Below are positions 34,927-52,062 of a DNA stretch of 64,000 nt, in pieces. The first letter of the stretch is position 1. Each line of letters starts with the position of its first letter. A program made the translations under genes and the position numbers. The stretch spans positions 1,924,501-1,988,500 of the forward strand of contig CM034104.1 of the NCBI GenBank assembly GCA_019914945.1, in the 5' to 3' direction. The DNA is from Typha latifolia (Eukaryota > Streptophyta > Magnoliopsida > Poales > Typhaceae). The notes beneath the pieces are model-generated. The model had not been told where the DNA came from and searched no databases. It saw nothing but the letters and a program-made list of their open reading frames with translations.

Positions 34927-37900
34927 GAGCTGCCTTAGAGATTTGGTAAGCCAAGCCTGATGGACGCACTAAGGATTCTTGCATCTTCTCATCCATGTAT
35001 CTTATTTCCAATTAATGAAGCTACTTCCCACTGCAAAGATTACAAACACCTGGCAGTTGCTTTACTAACAGTACTTATTTTGCCGCGATATATTGTTGCT
35101 ACTTTGAATCCAGAGTTAAAATCAAATATGGCATTGCTACCAAAGTTTATCAGTTTTTTTTTTTCAAAATTCACGAGGGAATGCTCCATTCTTGGTTTCA
35201 TCAACTGAGGGTTTCATGTATGACTTAGTATGTACTTCACTTGTGTCATAGTATAGTGGAGCTTACGAATTTGTTCATTGGACTGTTATCTTCACAAAAT
35301 TACACGGAAGTAGTACTAAGTGCCAATTTTTTGCTTTATTTATCTGATTGGAAGTGTGTCTGGTCTCACTCTATAACAAAGTTTTGTTGGCCTGTCTATG
35401 TTTTTGTTTGTTAATCGATTAGAGTTCTCAAGTTCTTCAACTACTGATGTATTGGCGAGTTGCTGGAGGCCTGTGCTAGAATTATTGGATACTATATTGG
35501 TATCTGATGTTGTGTTAAATTTAAAATAGAATGCGATCGGTGTTGCATCTTTAATCGGTCTCAATCCTGCAATTGCTTATCTTATTTAGTTCAAAAATAC
35601 CTGTGTCAAGTGATCAGCAGAGCTGCTCTGTTCTTAACTGCATATAAGTTACATATATAAAGTAAGAACTTTAATCTCTGTCTCATGTTTATTATCCAGT
35701 TTCTTTTGGTGTATTCCTCAATTTATTAAAACCGTGAAATCTTGCATGGAGATACACTAAGTTTCGTCTTAAATACTTGATATATTTTTGCGCTAATTTT
35801 GTGGCGATTAATGAAATTTTCCTTTTAACAAAAAATAAAACGTCATAGATATATTATTAAGTTCGTATTGATTGAATTAGGACGAGATACTTGATGGGCC
35901 AAACAGAGAGCTAAGATAAAATGCAGATGCTATCAGATCTCATCAGTTATAGCTGAGAAGATGGACGGCGCATTAGGTTGCTTAATCTTAACCTCTTCCA
36001 GTACCCTTTTGAAGCAGTAGAACCCTATCACTTTCCATACTACCTACCAGGTCACCACCTCAACTCTTCTCCTGACCTAAGTCAAACTCAAACACCAGCC
36101 TCCACCTGATTTTGCCCCACTGAGCCCTTAATTGGCTGCAACATCTCTTTCACAAAGCTGTGCCAATTAAATCATGAAAAGATCCTCTGATAGCTACAAT
36201 CTTGACTAAAGCAACCCAATTCAGCTGCCAAACTATTCCTAGCCTTAGCTCTTCAATCAGAATTATTCTTTCTTGAAGCTAAATATGCAACAGAGACCGC
36301 CTCTCCTCTCCGACGACCGACGAAAATCGAGTCATGGTTTCAGAATACAGTCAAACATAAAATTGTTCAAAATCAAATATAATCTACCTCAGAGACTGAC
36401 ATGTTAAGGGCTAGAGATCACCAAGTAAACTAAAATGAATGGCTGAACTCAATGCAAAAGTATTATTCAAACCTTTCCATTGTCTCACAAAGCTTGAAGA
36501 GGGAACCATGGATTGGCCGGTAGGTGAGCAGACTCTGATTTCATTCTCACAAGGTGAGATGCATATGCTAATTATATAAACCAAGCCAAGAAAATATGAG
36601 TAGGTACACTTGGTTATTAGAAGTTGGAGACATCTAAGCAAAAAGAAAAAAAATCTTGCACAATTTCTAAGGACACCAATGTAATGATCTCATTAAAATC
36701 ATGAATGATAAATATGATTTGTTATGAGAATAAATCATAGGATTAAACAGTTTAGGCCAAGAATCTGCAACTTAGCTTTAAAAATGGGCTTAATTAACAT
36801 TGAAATATTTGTCTGACAAGAATAGTTGAATAGACTTCAGAGCTTCAATTTTTTAGAATGCCAAACTTACAAGTTGATCCAATTCTCTTGACAGAGTCAG
36901 CTTCACAATATGGAGCAATCTCTATTAGAGATGAGATAAATATTAGATTAAGTCGAGTGGACTTGAAGGCAAAAGACCTAGTTTGACTTTGTTAAAGTTT
37001 TGAGACAAAGCCCCTCACTTCTCACCAACTCCAACATTGGCAGTGATTAAAGTAACTAAGAATCAGGGATGGTGATTAATTTAATTCCACAAGATAACAG
37101 CTTACACAGGCAAGCGCTAATGATAGTTATATTATAAGTACATAGGGTAAGAAAAGAGGAAATTTCTTTCAGAGACCTCACTTAGATTATTGGGTTTGGT
37201 AGAGAAAAGCTTGAGTTGCAACCATTAGTCTACTAACAAGTGGTTATTGTTATGTGTGCTTACTTGCAAAAGTCTAAAAGAAGCATGGCAATAAAGACCA
37301 TCTTTGTTATTATATGTTAGCCAACTATGTTAATCATTGATTAGGTCTAATAATGTGCTGCTAATCTGGTTTGGATCACATCAAATTGTGAAAACAATTA
37401 AAAAAATAAAGAAAGAGAATTTTGAAGTCTTACTCATTAGGTTTAAATCTCCTTACAATAAGTTGCAAAAATTAGCCACTTTTTTTTTTCTTGGTTGCAA
37501 AATTAGAAACAATAGAAATTCACATGCATATCCATGCATTAGAGTTTGCATAAGAGGATTAGTTTGTATGCAAATGGGTAAAGCGATGGCTTTTTATGAA
37601 AACCAGTACTTCCACTTTTTGCGAGTGGATTAGTTGCAAGATATTGCAGTAGCACCCACCACTCGTGCTTATGGGGAGGGACCAAAAGAGAAAAGTGAAA
37701 GATTACAAGGACCAAAATAGATATATAGTACGACAGTGAGGTCACCGTGACGTAGAAGGACGTCATCCTGAGACGGCGCATCTTCCTCGTGGAATTATTA
37801 AATTTACTTTACTATTCTCCAATTTTATTTCTATTACTTTATTCTCTAATAATTTTTTTTGTTCATATACTAAATTATACGTGAAATTTAAAGATATTTA

Positions 37901-38280
37901 TAAACTTATCAAATCTCAAATAATACTGATCAGATTTTAAATAATAAATATATTTATTGTATATTTATTATTTATAAAATTTATCTAATTATTTACAACT
38001 AATAACTATCTTTAGATTTACTTCACAAATAAACTTATAAAAAAATAAAGTAAATTTACACTTAATCACAGAGGTAAAAATATAATTTCAGATATGATAA
38101 AAAAATTTCAAGTAATCTTTCTAGAAGAACAAACAAGGACTAAAAAAGGTAGACATCAATTATTTGAGCTCCTCTCCACATTAACCGATATACACCGCGA
38201 ATAATATTTTTTTTATCCAACTCCTACGCCTCGATCTCCGAGACGCACTGTAATTAAAGCAGGGCGGGAATATTAAAAGA
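34927..38280. other. 3' UTR of SBH and long intergenic stretch
   Basis: The first several hundred bases are the likely 3' UTR. The remaining sequence is AT-rich; short open frames on both strands lack domains and conserved composition. No tRNA, miRNA hairpin or transposon ends were recognised. Confidence 0.4.
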
Positions 38281-38288
38281 CACGTGGC
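38279..38288 (+). promoter_or_regulatory. G-box/ABRE in the VQ gene promoter
   Basis: GACACGTGGC, a strong ACGT-core G-box of the kind bound by ABA-responsive bZIP or bHLH factors, lies about 220 bp upstream of the VQ start codon. A second G-box (ccacgtgg) is found downstream of the gene near 39267. Confidence 0.4.
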
Positions 38289-38499
38289 TCCCCCCGCCCG
38301 CGTTGCTGCCTCCCCCTCCCCTCCCCACCCCACCCCCACCCAACCGCCTCATTAAATGCACCCAAACCCCTCTACATAACCAAATCACCCCCACCCTTTC
38401 CCTCTCCCTCCCTCCCTCCCTCACCATTGCACTCACTCTTCTCCCCTAATTCCACGAATTGGAATGCGCTAAATTCGAAAACCCTAATCGAAAAAATCC

Positions 38500-38964
38500 A
38501 TGTCGATCCTCGACCCCTACTGGATCTCCCAGTCCTTCGCGCGCGACCCCGCCCTCCTCCTCCACCTCGCCGGCGCTTCGCCGGCGCCTCGGCGGCCGTT
38601 CCTCCTCCCGCGGGCGACCGGGAGGGTCTCGAAGCGGAAGCCCCGCCCGTCGAAGAGGCTCCCCACGACCTACATCGTCGCCGACCCGGCCAACTTCCGG
38701 GAAATGGTGCAGCACGTGACCGGGGTCCGGGCCGACGACCCGGAGGCGCCTGTGGAGCCGGCGGTCGAACCGGAGGCGAAGCGGGTCGAGACGGCAGAGA
38801 GCTGCTTCGTGCCCACGCTCGACACGTCGGCTCTGTTGCTCGACCGGGACGAGAAGGTCGGACCGGAGGTAGTTGTGTCCGCTTCGGTTGAACCCGATCG
38901 GTTCGAGCTCGACCCATTTGTGAGCCTGAGCTACCCTACTCTGGAGACTTGGGGGGCCATGTAG
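38500..38964 (+). CDS. VQ motif-containing protein
   Basis: This is an intronless GC-rich gene encoding 154 residues. The defining VQ motif is F66-R-E-M-V70-Q71-H-V-T74-G75, preceded by a basic KRKPRPSKR segment and PTTYIVADPANF, the usual context in plant VQ proteins. The C-terminal half is acidic with Ser/Pro-rich stretches and ends LSYPTLETWGAM. VQ proteins are nuclear cofactors that bind group I and IIc WRKY factors, and some bind MAP kinases or calmodulin; the partner here is unknown. The ATG is the first in this frame after a CT-rich leader. Large overlapping frames on both strands result from high GC and are not genes. Confidence 0.88.
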   Translation: MSILDPYWISQSFARDPALLLHLAGASPAPRRPFLLPRATGRVSKRKPRPSKRLPTTYIVADPANFREMVQHVTGVRADDPEAPVEPAVEPEAKRVETAESCFVPTLDTSALLLDRDEKVGPEVVVSASVEPDRFELDPFVSLSYPTLETWGAM

Positions 38965-39464
38965 GAGAAATTATGTGGTTTACTATAACTACTTTTTTCT
39001 TAGCTTTTCTTAGATTAAGTGATAATAATTGTAGTTTTATTAGTTTTATATACTTATTTTACAACGCATTAATGTATTAATATAATTGTTGTTACTTACT
39101 GTCTTCTTAAAGCTAATTTTTATTGCAAAGATAGGTGCGTTGAGGGAACTCTTTCGCTAAATAGTTTTGCAACACACTAAAATCATACAAGTCATCGACG
39201 GGGAATCCTGGTCAGAGGTGGGACCCACAAATGTTCTGCTCGTTGACTAATACACATGTATGTGTGGCCACGTGGCTGAACTTGATGCTGTCGGGAATAA
39301 GGAGAATAGATACCGTTTACGAAGAGTTTGGTATTATGGCATATTATTTAGGTCAATAATTAGGTTGTATATGTCAACGATGGTTTAAATGAAAGGGATA
39401 GTGATTTGATTTCCTCTCCAGTCAATTAACCTATGATTTTTTTTTTCAAAAAAAGAAAAAAAAT

Positions 39465-39502
<38 letters not shown>

Positions 39503-39914
39503 AATATCAAAATACTGAAGAAGAAAATTTCGATTTCATCCAAAGAAAAAGAGAGAAGCACATCAACTGCATGCATCCAGTGACAGGAAGCTGATAGAAA
39601 AATTCATAATTTAGCATAAAGCACAACAGACTAAGAAGCATATCAAAAAAGGTTTCCTCAAATGCTTCTTTGCTATGAAACATTTACCACATTGTTGGAT
39701 GAATTGCTGCCCAGCAATTCTTCATGGTTGGCCAGTTATTCCTGGAGATTTTTACCTGAGAAAAGGAAATTGCAAGACATAAAGATATCATCAACAAGCA
39801 AAAAAGCTCAAGCATTTTTATGAAGACAAGAACTTGCTCTCCTACTTATGGATAAAGATTAAGAGTCATCGTAGAACGTTATGTTCACCAAATACATAAT
39901 GAAGAAGGAGCTAC
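38965..39914. other. Spacer between convergent VQ and Mpv17-like genes
   Basis: This holds the 3' UTRs of both genes, a G-box near 39267 and a (GA)n run at 39468-39497. On the minus strand a donor (GTAGCT) directly after the Mpv17 stop and a TTCTCAG acceptor near 39760 suggest a 3'-UTR intron. Confidence 0.4.
39468..39497. repeat. (GA)n microsatellite
   Basis: A GA run of about 15 units lies in the spacer downstream of the VQ gene. Confidence 0.8.
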
Positions 39915-42583
39915 CTATTTCAGAACAACTTCTTTATGAGCTTTAAATGACAGAATCACATTCCATGCCAGAGCTACAATGTTTGCCACAAGAACCTGAT
40001 ATTCAAGTCAATAAAAAGTAATATCAGCAAGAAAAATAACAAAATTTCCCAAGCAGAACACAGTTCTAGTCTTCTAGAGGGAAAGAGTAAGTATTTCAAG
40101 CAGTGTATATTAATCCACAATACATAATTTTGGAATACAATAATGACAAAAGGGTATCCAGTGATTATGACTATTAATTTCGAAAAGCTAAGTTATGTGT
40201 ATCTTATGACAGGTTCACAGGTTCACCTCTCATTTTTCCATTATCTTAAGATTATATTGGTGAGAAGAGTATGATATGAGACCTGAAATTGCTGTGGAAC
40301 AAAGCGGAAGTTCAGAAATTGAAACGGGATCCACAATTGCCAATTTGCTATCACTGCTGAAAACCACTCCTGCAAAAAGTATATGCCGGAGTTGTTATTG
40401 TACTATCGCTTAGGCAGAGAAATGGGGTGTAATTTACCTGCCGAAGCTTTGGCACAACATGAGAAGGCCTTCCCTCTAAGGTGACAAGTGAAGCCATGAA
40501 AACTCCAATGAATATAGGAGAGAAGATGGACTGTAAAAGGAGACAGTTTACATATTTTAAGTCAGATAGTGAATGAGATACCATAAGTAGCAATGCTTGA
40601 CGTATTTAAGAGAGATAATCTGATGAAACAAAACCTGCAAATATACATCCAGTTCACCAGACATGATAAATCAAGATTTAAAACCTTAAAGGGAATGAAA
40701 GATAAATGCCTACCTGATCAAGCAAAAGGCGCACGAATGCCCCTGAAGCACCACTAATAGTCACTAATTTACTCAAATACAAATACCTGCAAATCAAGTT
40801 TCACATTAACAAGCAAGCTTTCAAGATAATCAACTGGTCTTTGTAAGCACAAGAGTTGATGTTCAAAAAGAGATCAGAACATAAAATTAAACCACAAGAA
40901 ATACAACCATTTAGATAGTCATGTTATCATACCAAATATGCAATGTCGGGCCAACCAAGACAAGTCCCAAGAAAGCGGACACAATTGTTCGCCTCACATC
41001 CAGCTTTGACACCTTATTAATCAGAAGCTGCAAGATGCAAATATGGAGGGCAACTCCAAGAAAATTAGATGTAGTAAAAAGTGATAAAAGAAATTCAGTA
41101 ATATCACAACCCATCATGACATATAGACCCTTGTCAAACAGTCATGATATGAAGCATCACTATTTCTTGGTTAATGACCTGATAAAGAATATTGTACCAA
41201 CAGCATAAATAATTGTGCCCTTTTTATCAAAGTGAAATATCAGGTATCAGAGGTAATAAATAGTACATTGGTCTCATAAAGAGAAGATTTATGAACTTGG
41301 ACAAAATAACAACATGTCAAAAGAATCAGTAGAAGTGGAAATCAACCTGGCATATTAAATCTCCAATGAGGTTTAGTATAGATGATGTTATAGCTTTAGT
41401 TATCACCGGATGCTTATCAAGAGCCATAAGGTACCTGAAAAGATGTAATAAGGTTGTTAATGAACCTACTGTTTCTCTATACGTTACAAGATGGAAATAG
41501 AACCATCAGCATAAGCACACAAAAAAAAAGTGCAACAGAACAGCCAAGCTCTATTGCATTTGTCAAGTAGTGTTAAAGAAAAGGGTGTGTGCTGCCGAAA
41601 TTAATATTTTGTGATTATACATATATTAAATGATTTAGTGTACCCAAAAAGAGCTTCCTAGTGCACTAGGATGCCACAGTAGTATATATATGCCACCTAA
41701 TCCTTGTTAAGGAGGAGTTGGAAGGTTGTTTACTCAAACCCATGCTACAAGACTTAATAAACTGCATGCCGATGCTTCAATAGTGATGCTTTGAACATTA
41801 ATACCGCTTAATGTACAGAAAGATAGAAAAATATAATAGAAGATCATGTAGAAATGTTCTTGAACAGCCATAAGATCTCTAGTTTGATAATTTAAATAAT
41901 CAATTAAACATTATTCTACAATTCCTCAAATAAAGTATCAAATTGAGCTTTCTGAAGAGAAAAAAGAAATGGGCAAACTCTTTAAGTCCTGATGAACACC
42001 CATGTATTGCGTGATACCAAGACAATCCATATCAGAAACAATTTAACGAATTTGTACTTGGAAAAAGAAAAGCAAACAAAGCATCAACGTATACAAATTT
42101 GTCACTCAGATTCCTGAGCATTGACACTAGCTGAACAAAACTGTCATGAATTTTCCCAATAGAAAGACGGTTATAACAAAATTTCCCATAACAACGCAAA
42201 AGGAAACAGATAGATGGCAACTTTTACCACGAGAACAAGAAATTATCGTTCCCACCACTCTCACTTCCACCACCATCACCTCCTCCTCCTCCTCCTCCAC
42301 CGCCGCCGGAGCTCCCATCACCTGACCTCCCGCCCCCGCCCTCGCCGCCGGATCCACCGCCCGGAATCGCTCGATACGGGCCAAATTCAAGACCTTTTAT
42401 CCCAAACCCAAAACCAGAGGTGGAATTCCAGAAAGGTCGGATAGAATATGGAAGACACGGGACATGATTCTGCCCCAAATTTGGAGAGATTCTTCCCACA
42501 TTTGGACGGGAAGAGACGGGATTTGGAGGAAACGAGATTGCTTTGGCGGCGACGAGGGGAGATTTGTGGAAGATTGCCGCCAT
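39915..42583 (-). CDS. Mpv17/PMP22-family membrane protein, probably organellar
   Basis: There are seven exons on the minus strand: 42583-42228, 41434-41347, 41027-40933, 40786-40714, 40530-40438, 40369-40283 and 39995-39915. Together they total 873 nt and 290 residues, with all junctions in phase and GT-AG. Exon 1 encodes an N-terminal extension rich in Ser, Pro and then Gly (a long poly-Gly stretch at about residues 74-110), consistent with a plastid or mitochondrial targeting peptide. The family core follows: W-YL-x5-HPVITKA, NLIGDLICQ, GLVLVGPTLHIWYLYL, GAFVRLLLDQ, FSPIFIGVFM, EWFSAVIANWQLWIPFQFLN and FRFVPQQFQVLVANIVALAW. Mpv17/PMP22 proteins are four-helix channels or stabilisers of peroxisomal, mitochondrial or plastid inner membranes; the precise transport role is not established for this type. 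Confidence 0.9.
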
Positions 42584-42901
42584 TTTTTTAGCAAACTGGA
42601 AGGGTTTTGCGACGAGTTCAAAGAAAGAAGTTGTCTAAAAACATTTTATATATAATTTTTCGGATAGAAGTGCTCACGGGTCGCAGAAACGCTCAACGCG
42701 AAGCAGTAGGGTTTAAAAAGTTACCCGCCCCTTAAAGGCGACGCTGAGGTCTTATCCACGGATAAGAACCCTTATCGAGCTCGATTGTTCCCAATCAACG
42801 GGAAGTTATTCGAGGTTTTATTTATCCGACCCCTTGGCCGGCACGGCATGTTTAGTTGCTGCATAAGGGAGTGCATTTTTGTACTTTTTTAGGGTATATT
42901 A
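42584..42901. other. Promoter side of the Mpv17-like gene
   Basis: This holds the upstream sequence of the minus-strand gene, with a minus-strand TATATAAAA-like box near 42646-42655. No coding sequence is supported. Confidence 0.35.
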
Positions 42902-43345
42902 TAGGGGTGAAAACTAATAAGATGACAGACTGGATAGTGATAAAATTATATTCATATTTATTTTTATTTTTTTAATTTAGATATAGATATAGATATAGAT
43001 ATAGATATAGATATAGATATAGATATAGATATAGATATAGATAGCGAACTTAATTATCTTATCGGCTAACTATAGGTACAGATTGGAATCAATCTAACAA
43101 ATTATGATATTACTGAAGGAAATATGTACAAAAAAGTAGATCAGTATTTTCATAATATTTCAAACTATGTGGATATATACAAGTATTTATTCGAATACTA
43201 TTCTTCAATTCATATCTCTTATCTAGATAGATAGAAAAATCTCACAACCAATATCTTCGATATGGAACCAAATTGGATCAAATTGGATATAGTCTGACCC
43301 TTGGATCCGACATTGAAGGATTTGAACCTAACATACACTTTTCAC
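42902..43345. mobile_element. Diverged relative of the 'aggggtgaaaa' hAT MITE
   Basis: The segment opens with taggggtgaaaac (42902-42914), the same terminus as the intact element at 5577, followed by the related gatgaca...ggatagtg. Inside are an (AGATAT)n run and GGATC/CCGAC-type motifs like those of the intact copy. A right terminus can only be guessed: a degenerate cacttttcac near 43335-43345. No clear target duplication was found, so the boundaries are uncertain. Confidence 0.4.
42979..43043. repeat. (AGATAT)n hexanucleotide repeat
   Basis: About eleven units of AGATAT lie inside the MITE-like segment. Confidence 0.85.
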
Positions 43346-43770
43346 AAAGATCAACAATGTTAATACCAATATAATAAACTAGTGTCACACACACATACAG
43401 ATTTTTGAAGTAGCAAGAAAACAGAGTCACAGGAATAAGTGAAAAAAGTCACAATTCCATGAGTACTTTCTTTCAGAAGCACAAAGATCTTCAAACTATG
43501 GAAGCAAATGTAAAAGAAAAATAATTCCAAATTTGAAATACCAATATTGGGAGTATAAGAGTTCTTTCCTACAGATTATTCAACAATCGCCTAAAGAACG
43601 ATTGCTAATGCTACTGATTCCTCTAATGCTGACAAGACAAACTAACTAGCAATGCACATTCCAAACTATCGAGTATTTCCCGACTAGCCTATAAAACAAA
43701 AAGAACATGATAAACCAACATTTCCTCAACCATGAGCTGAATAAATCTCATAGAAGTGCCATTGAGGATT

Positions 43771-47471
<3,701 letters not shown>

Positions 47472-48547
47472 CTCTTGGAATCTAATTCAAAAGTAAAGGT
47501 GATAAATTTTCGACAAAAATTCATTAAACAATAGGTTCCAGAGTAGATCAACAAAAAAAACAAAAAAAAAAACAAAAAATCAAATAAGAAGCTTCCTCGA
47601 TATGAATGAGTGAATATGTAATTAAAAAATTTCAAAAAGATTGTCTTTCTATACGATCAAACAAATAGAATCCCATAAAACACATTCCAAAATCCCGACT
47701 TTAATAACATGGAAGCATTAAAAAAATTAAATCACCTTTCCACAAACTTCCAGATTGGCTTTCAAACTATACTAACCCAAGAAGATTGCCAAATCGATCC
47801 AATTTTTTGAACTAAATCACGAAATCGCTAATCGGGAGAGTATTTGGGGAACGGGTTTTGCGGAGGCAGGAGCGAATTAAAAATATCTAGAAACCCTAGT
47901 TCGTGGATGATCCGAGGAACTTGCGCGTGATAAGGGGGAGAGAGAGAGAGAGGGGAGATTTTACCTCACGCGAGCTGGAGATCATAGAGAGAGAAACAAA
48001 TGCCCTGGCCGTGGCCTCAGGGAATGAATTGGATTACCGCGATATTTTTGCTTTGCTTCTAAAATATTACTTATAAATTGAAATGTATAATTTATCAAAA
48101 TTCGAAATAATCTTAAACTAAAAGGGATTTTCTCATTTCACACCCTATATTTTCTATTTAATGCGGTTTATGATCTAACGAGAGGGCGTAAACTGAGATA
48201 ATACCTTATGTTGGGTTTGAAATGGAAAAAAGTATTGCGGCCATATTTTTTCACTGCATCTTTTCAAAGTTGAAAGTTGAAAGTTGGATCTTTCACTTGA
48301 CAGCCACGGATTGGTGACGATAAGTGTAAAATCTTTTAGATTAGATGAGAACCTATTAAAACTTCCTAAGTAAACTTTGATTTTATTATTGATATAATTA
48401 TAAGTATAACTATTATAATTTAGCTATTTAATGACTTCTTTTACACGTAAGTTACTAAATTTTTTTTTTACATATATATCTTTTTAAATTTCATATATAT
48501 ATACATATGAAAAATATATTATTTTAGTAATTTATCAAACAAACAAC

Positions 48548-48578
<31 letters not shown>

Positions 48579-49635
48579 TATATCACAATAAGGTATTTAT
48601 ATCTTCCTATATTAACTTGATGAAAGTTTAATTAACTTCTATATCTTGGATTATTTTTAATACTTATGTATATCTCTCATGTTTAAAATTGATAAACTAA
48701 AATTTGATAATAGATAGAGAATTAAATTTAAATTGAACTCTACCTCGTATTAAAATAAAGAATTATATTTAAATTATATTCTATCTCATAGGTTGGATAT
48801 TTATCATTCAATCTATGCTTTTTATACTTTTACTACCTCAAAAATTCACTTAATATATAATTACCATTTAAAAGAGTTAAATTAATTAAATATATAATTA
48901 CTGTAATATCCTTGTTTAATTAGCAATAGTTTTGATATTTTATATATATTTTATAATAATAGAATTATTTTGTTAAATGTAACTTTCAATATTTTTTTCT
49001 GTAAATTTCTTAAAATATTTTGTATTTTGATTCTTAGTAAGAAGAAATACAAGTGCAATTAATAATGCAAAAGAATACAACATTAGGAAATCAATGCACA
49101 CAAAGTTTAGAATTCTATCACCATCTTGATGTGTGATAGATAAGACTTATGCCCATCTCTTGTTCACTTGTTTCTTAGTAAAGTTTTAGGCCTCCATCTA
49201 CTCTTGTCTTCCTAAAAGGAGTAAAACCTCATTCTCTTGTGCTTAAATCCATATGCCCATACACATGGAAGTCATGCATACTCTAATTAGCAATGTCTTA
49301 ATCAAACTTTATGAACTAGTAGAGTTGTTGCTCTTAGATTGGGATATTGTCTCTAATTAATGAAGTTGATATTAACCATTCATAGATCATGCAAATATGA
49401 GAAGTCGTTACCTAGGTATAAAATTTTATGACCATTATTCATCTAGTAGCCACCAAGGTAGAAGCATTTGTAGTTGACCATATGGATTGGTTATAGCATC
49501 ACTTTGACAAAAAAAATTATGGATAAACAAGTCAAATTTATACTAATTTAATACTATAACTCATACAAGAAATGCATGATGTCGTGACTATTATTGGCAT
49601 AAGTATGATAGTCCAATTGGGCATCTTTAGAGATT
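47472..49635. other. GAMYB 5' region and AT-rich intergenic DNA
   Basis: The GAMYB 5'-UTR exon lies at about 47965-48000, with a GA-rich tract (47938-47957). Beyond it the sequence is very AT-rich, with a short (TA)n near 48560. No coding sequence is supported. Confidence 0.4.
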
Positions 49636-49640
49636 ATTAC

Positions 49641-49697
49641 TGTAGCTCAGTAGTTTGGTCCTATTAGCTTATAACAAAGGTCGTGAGTTTGATTCCT
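49641..49697 (+). mobile_element. tRNA-derived SINE-like head
   Basis: A tgtagctcagtagtttgg A box (about 49641-49658) is followed 20 bp later by ggtcgtgagtttgattcc (49679-49696), a good RNA polymerase III B box. The tRNA-like part continues into an AT-rich body with no acceptor stem, as in plant SINEs. Element ends and target duplication were not resolved. Confidence 0.55.
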
Positions 49698-52062
49698 ATT
49701 ATTGATGTAAAATTTTATAGTATAATTTGAGCTCATCGTAACTTGTTTCTCAAAAGAATTGACTCAATTGTCTAATCTATATATTAGAGAAGATTAACTT
49801 TTTATCTACCTATAATTAACTTCCAGACTCATGATCTATTAAAAATAAAAATTAGATAACTAATTGAAATAAGTATTAGGAAGTCCTAAATTGCAAGAAG
49901 CACAAGATACAGCACCATTTAGGTCTTATATTTGAGGAGAGGAGAGGAGAGGAGAGGAGAGCTGCTCCAATATTATCTCCAACAAAAAATATATATAATT
50001 AGCTTAAATTACAATCCTTTTTCTTTTTTTGGTATAAGAGAAATAAAAAACTTAATAGTATGTCAGTTAAATCAGCTCAGCCAGAATTTGAATTCAAAAA
50101 TATTCTAGTTACTGGGTCTACACCAAGCTTGATAATTTTGAATTGTCAAGTGAAGTATGAATCATTCCATTCAAATTGGTTGAGGAGGTCACCAAATTCA
50201 AAAGTCAAATTTTCTACCAATCCTTTGTACACAAAACCCTGTTCAATTTTCCACACTACCAACAGCACTCCCCATGCCATCTCATCAGCCGATTTGTCCA
50301 GACCAGGAAAAGCAAGGCCATGGTCAAAAATAGAAAGTGTTACTCAAAGAAAAGTTAGCCTTTCATGTGGGTGGGGCCACTCTTAGCAATACAACTATTT
50401 TTTTTTTTAATCATTCATGAGCCCGAAGATTACATATGGGTTGGACAAAGGGTCAATCATTCCTAGATACCGAGGTATTTTTAGGTTTTACCGAGCTTTT
50501 AGCTGTAGTCTAGACTTCAGGCCATATGAGTCGCTGAACAATTACTTCGAATCAAACGCCGCTGAGACCTGCTCCAAGCCGTTGCGTTGTCAAGCTATTC
50601 TTTCAAGCTAACCGCATAGCCGAGTCATCAACCGAATTAAGCCAAGCCACCGAACCACCAACCACTAGATAATTTATTTATAATATTATTTAAAATTAGA
50701 GTTGAACTTATGACCACCTTGGTCATTAGCAAATTACTAGAGTTGTTGGTAACACAACTATTTAATGAACAAGGGGGGCCCACCATGCCTTTTTCTTTTT
50801 CCCCTTCGGATCCTCTACAGTGATTGATGTAGGAAATCCTATATAGCCAGAAAAAGAAAAGAAGAGAGCGAAGTCGCTCAGGTTGTGGTGAGTTTCTGCT
50901 ACTTGGTTTGTAGAGGAACCCACCTTCGAAGGGGGGGACTTTGGAAGAAGTCTTAGAGGCTACTCCTCGTTGGGGCCCACCGAAATCCTCGCAAACTTCA
51001 TGGGCTGCGTGGGGCCCAGCGCATTAGGATTGCGTGCGTCATCATGCCCCCCCCCCCCCCTCCCCACCTCATGCCATAAATGGGTCACGTCACCTGGTCC
51101 ACTTTTTGGGTGCCCTTTCCAAGTCCTTATCTTGCAATGTAATCATCTCTATTTGGGTGATACCAAGTAATGCTACTACTCCCATTTCCATCCAATAAAA
51201 TAAAATAATATTACTCTCTTTTTTCTTTCCCCTCTTTTGCAGTGAGCTAAATCTCTTCATTGTCACAGAAGAAAGAAGAAAGAAGGTGGTGTTGATGAAA
51301 TTTAACTTGTTCATTGACCTAATTTTTCAGGAAATTATATTTACATCACAAATTACCCTATAATTATTAATTATTAATACTAGTTCTACCAATGACAAAT
51401 TTGGCCAATAAAATTACTACACAAAGGAGCTAATTATCAAATGCACATAACATTATAATAAATTTTTTATTAAATATCAATCTTAATATTTAAAAGATTG
51501 AGAATGAAACTCTATCATTAGGCTACAGTGGTAACTCAAAAGAGAGACTTTTGCAGTAGGTAGCTAGAATTAAGAAGAAAAAAAAAGGCAATACCAACTT
51601 TTAGGCACCCAAATGATTCACCTTTTTCTTGGCCTCATCCCTCACTATCAATCCTGTGGAAGTATGGGGACAAAGAACCTTGCTGCTGATGTTCTCCTCT
51701 ACAATAATGTCTTGTTGGCATATTTCCTTGAGATCATGGCTTGCAGATGTGGAATAACTTTGCTTTCATTTGTGGATAGATATAGAAATGGGAGGAGGTA
51801 ATGAGACTTTAAAAATTTCCCCAACTTGTGCAAGGCATGATGTGAGCAATCTCTTATCCTTAGAAGTCATAGGTGGTGTAATTAAAGGTGGTAGGAGAGA
51901 GAGATGGAGACAAATTGCTTTCATGCATAGCAAATGGAAGAAAGATAGAAGTAATGAGAAAGGAACAAAAGGAAGCCCATCTTTGTCCATATTTTGAGTA
52001 TAATGAGGTAAAGGTCCATAGTAAGAGATATAAAAAAAATATAGAAAGATTTATTAAAAATA

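Noticed and set aside
38372..38917. Long open frames on both strands overlapping the VQ gene
   Set aside because: High GC content leaves all frames open; only the 38500-38964 frame has a recognisable motif and normal composition.
51047..51060. C14 homopolymer
   Set aside because: Simple homopolymer with uncertain length in sequencing; not evidence of function.
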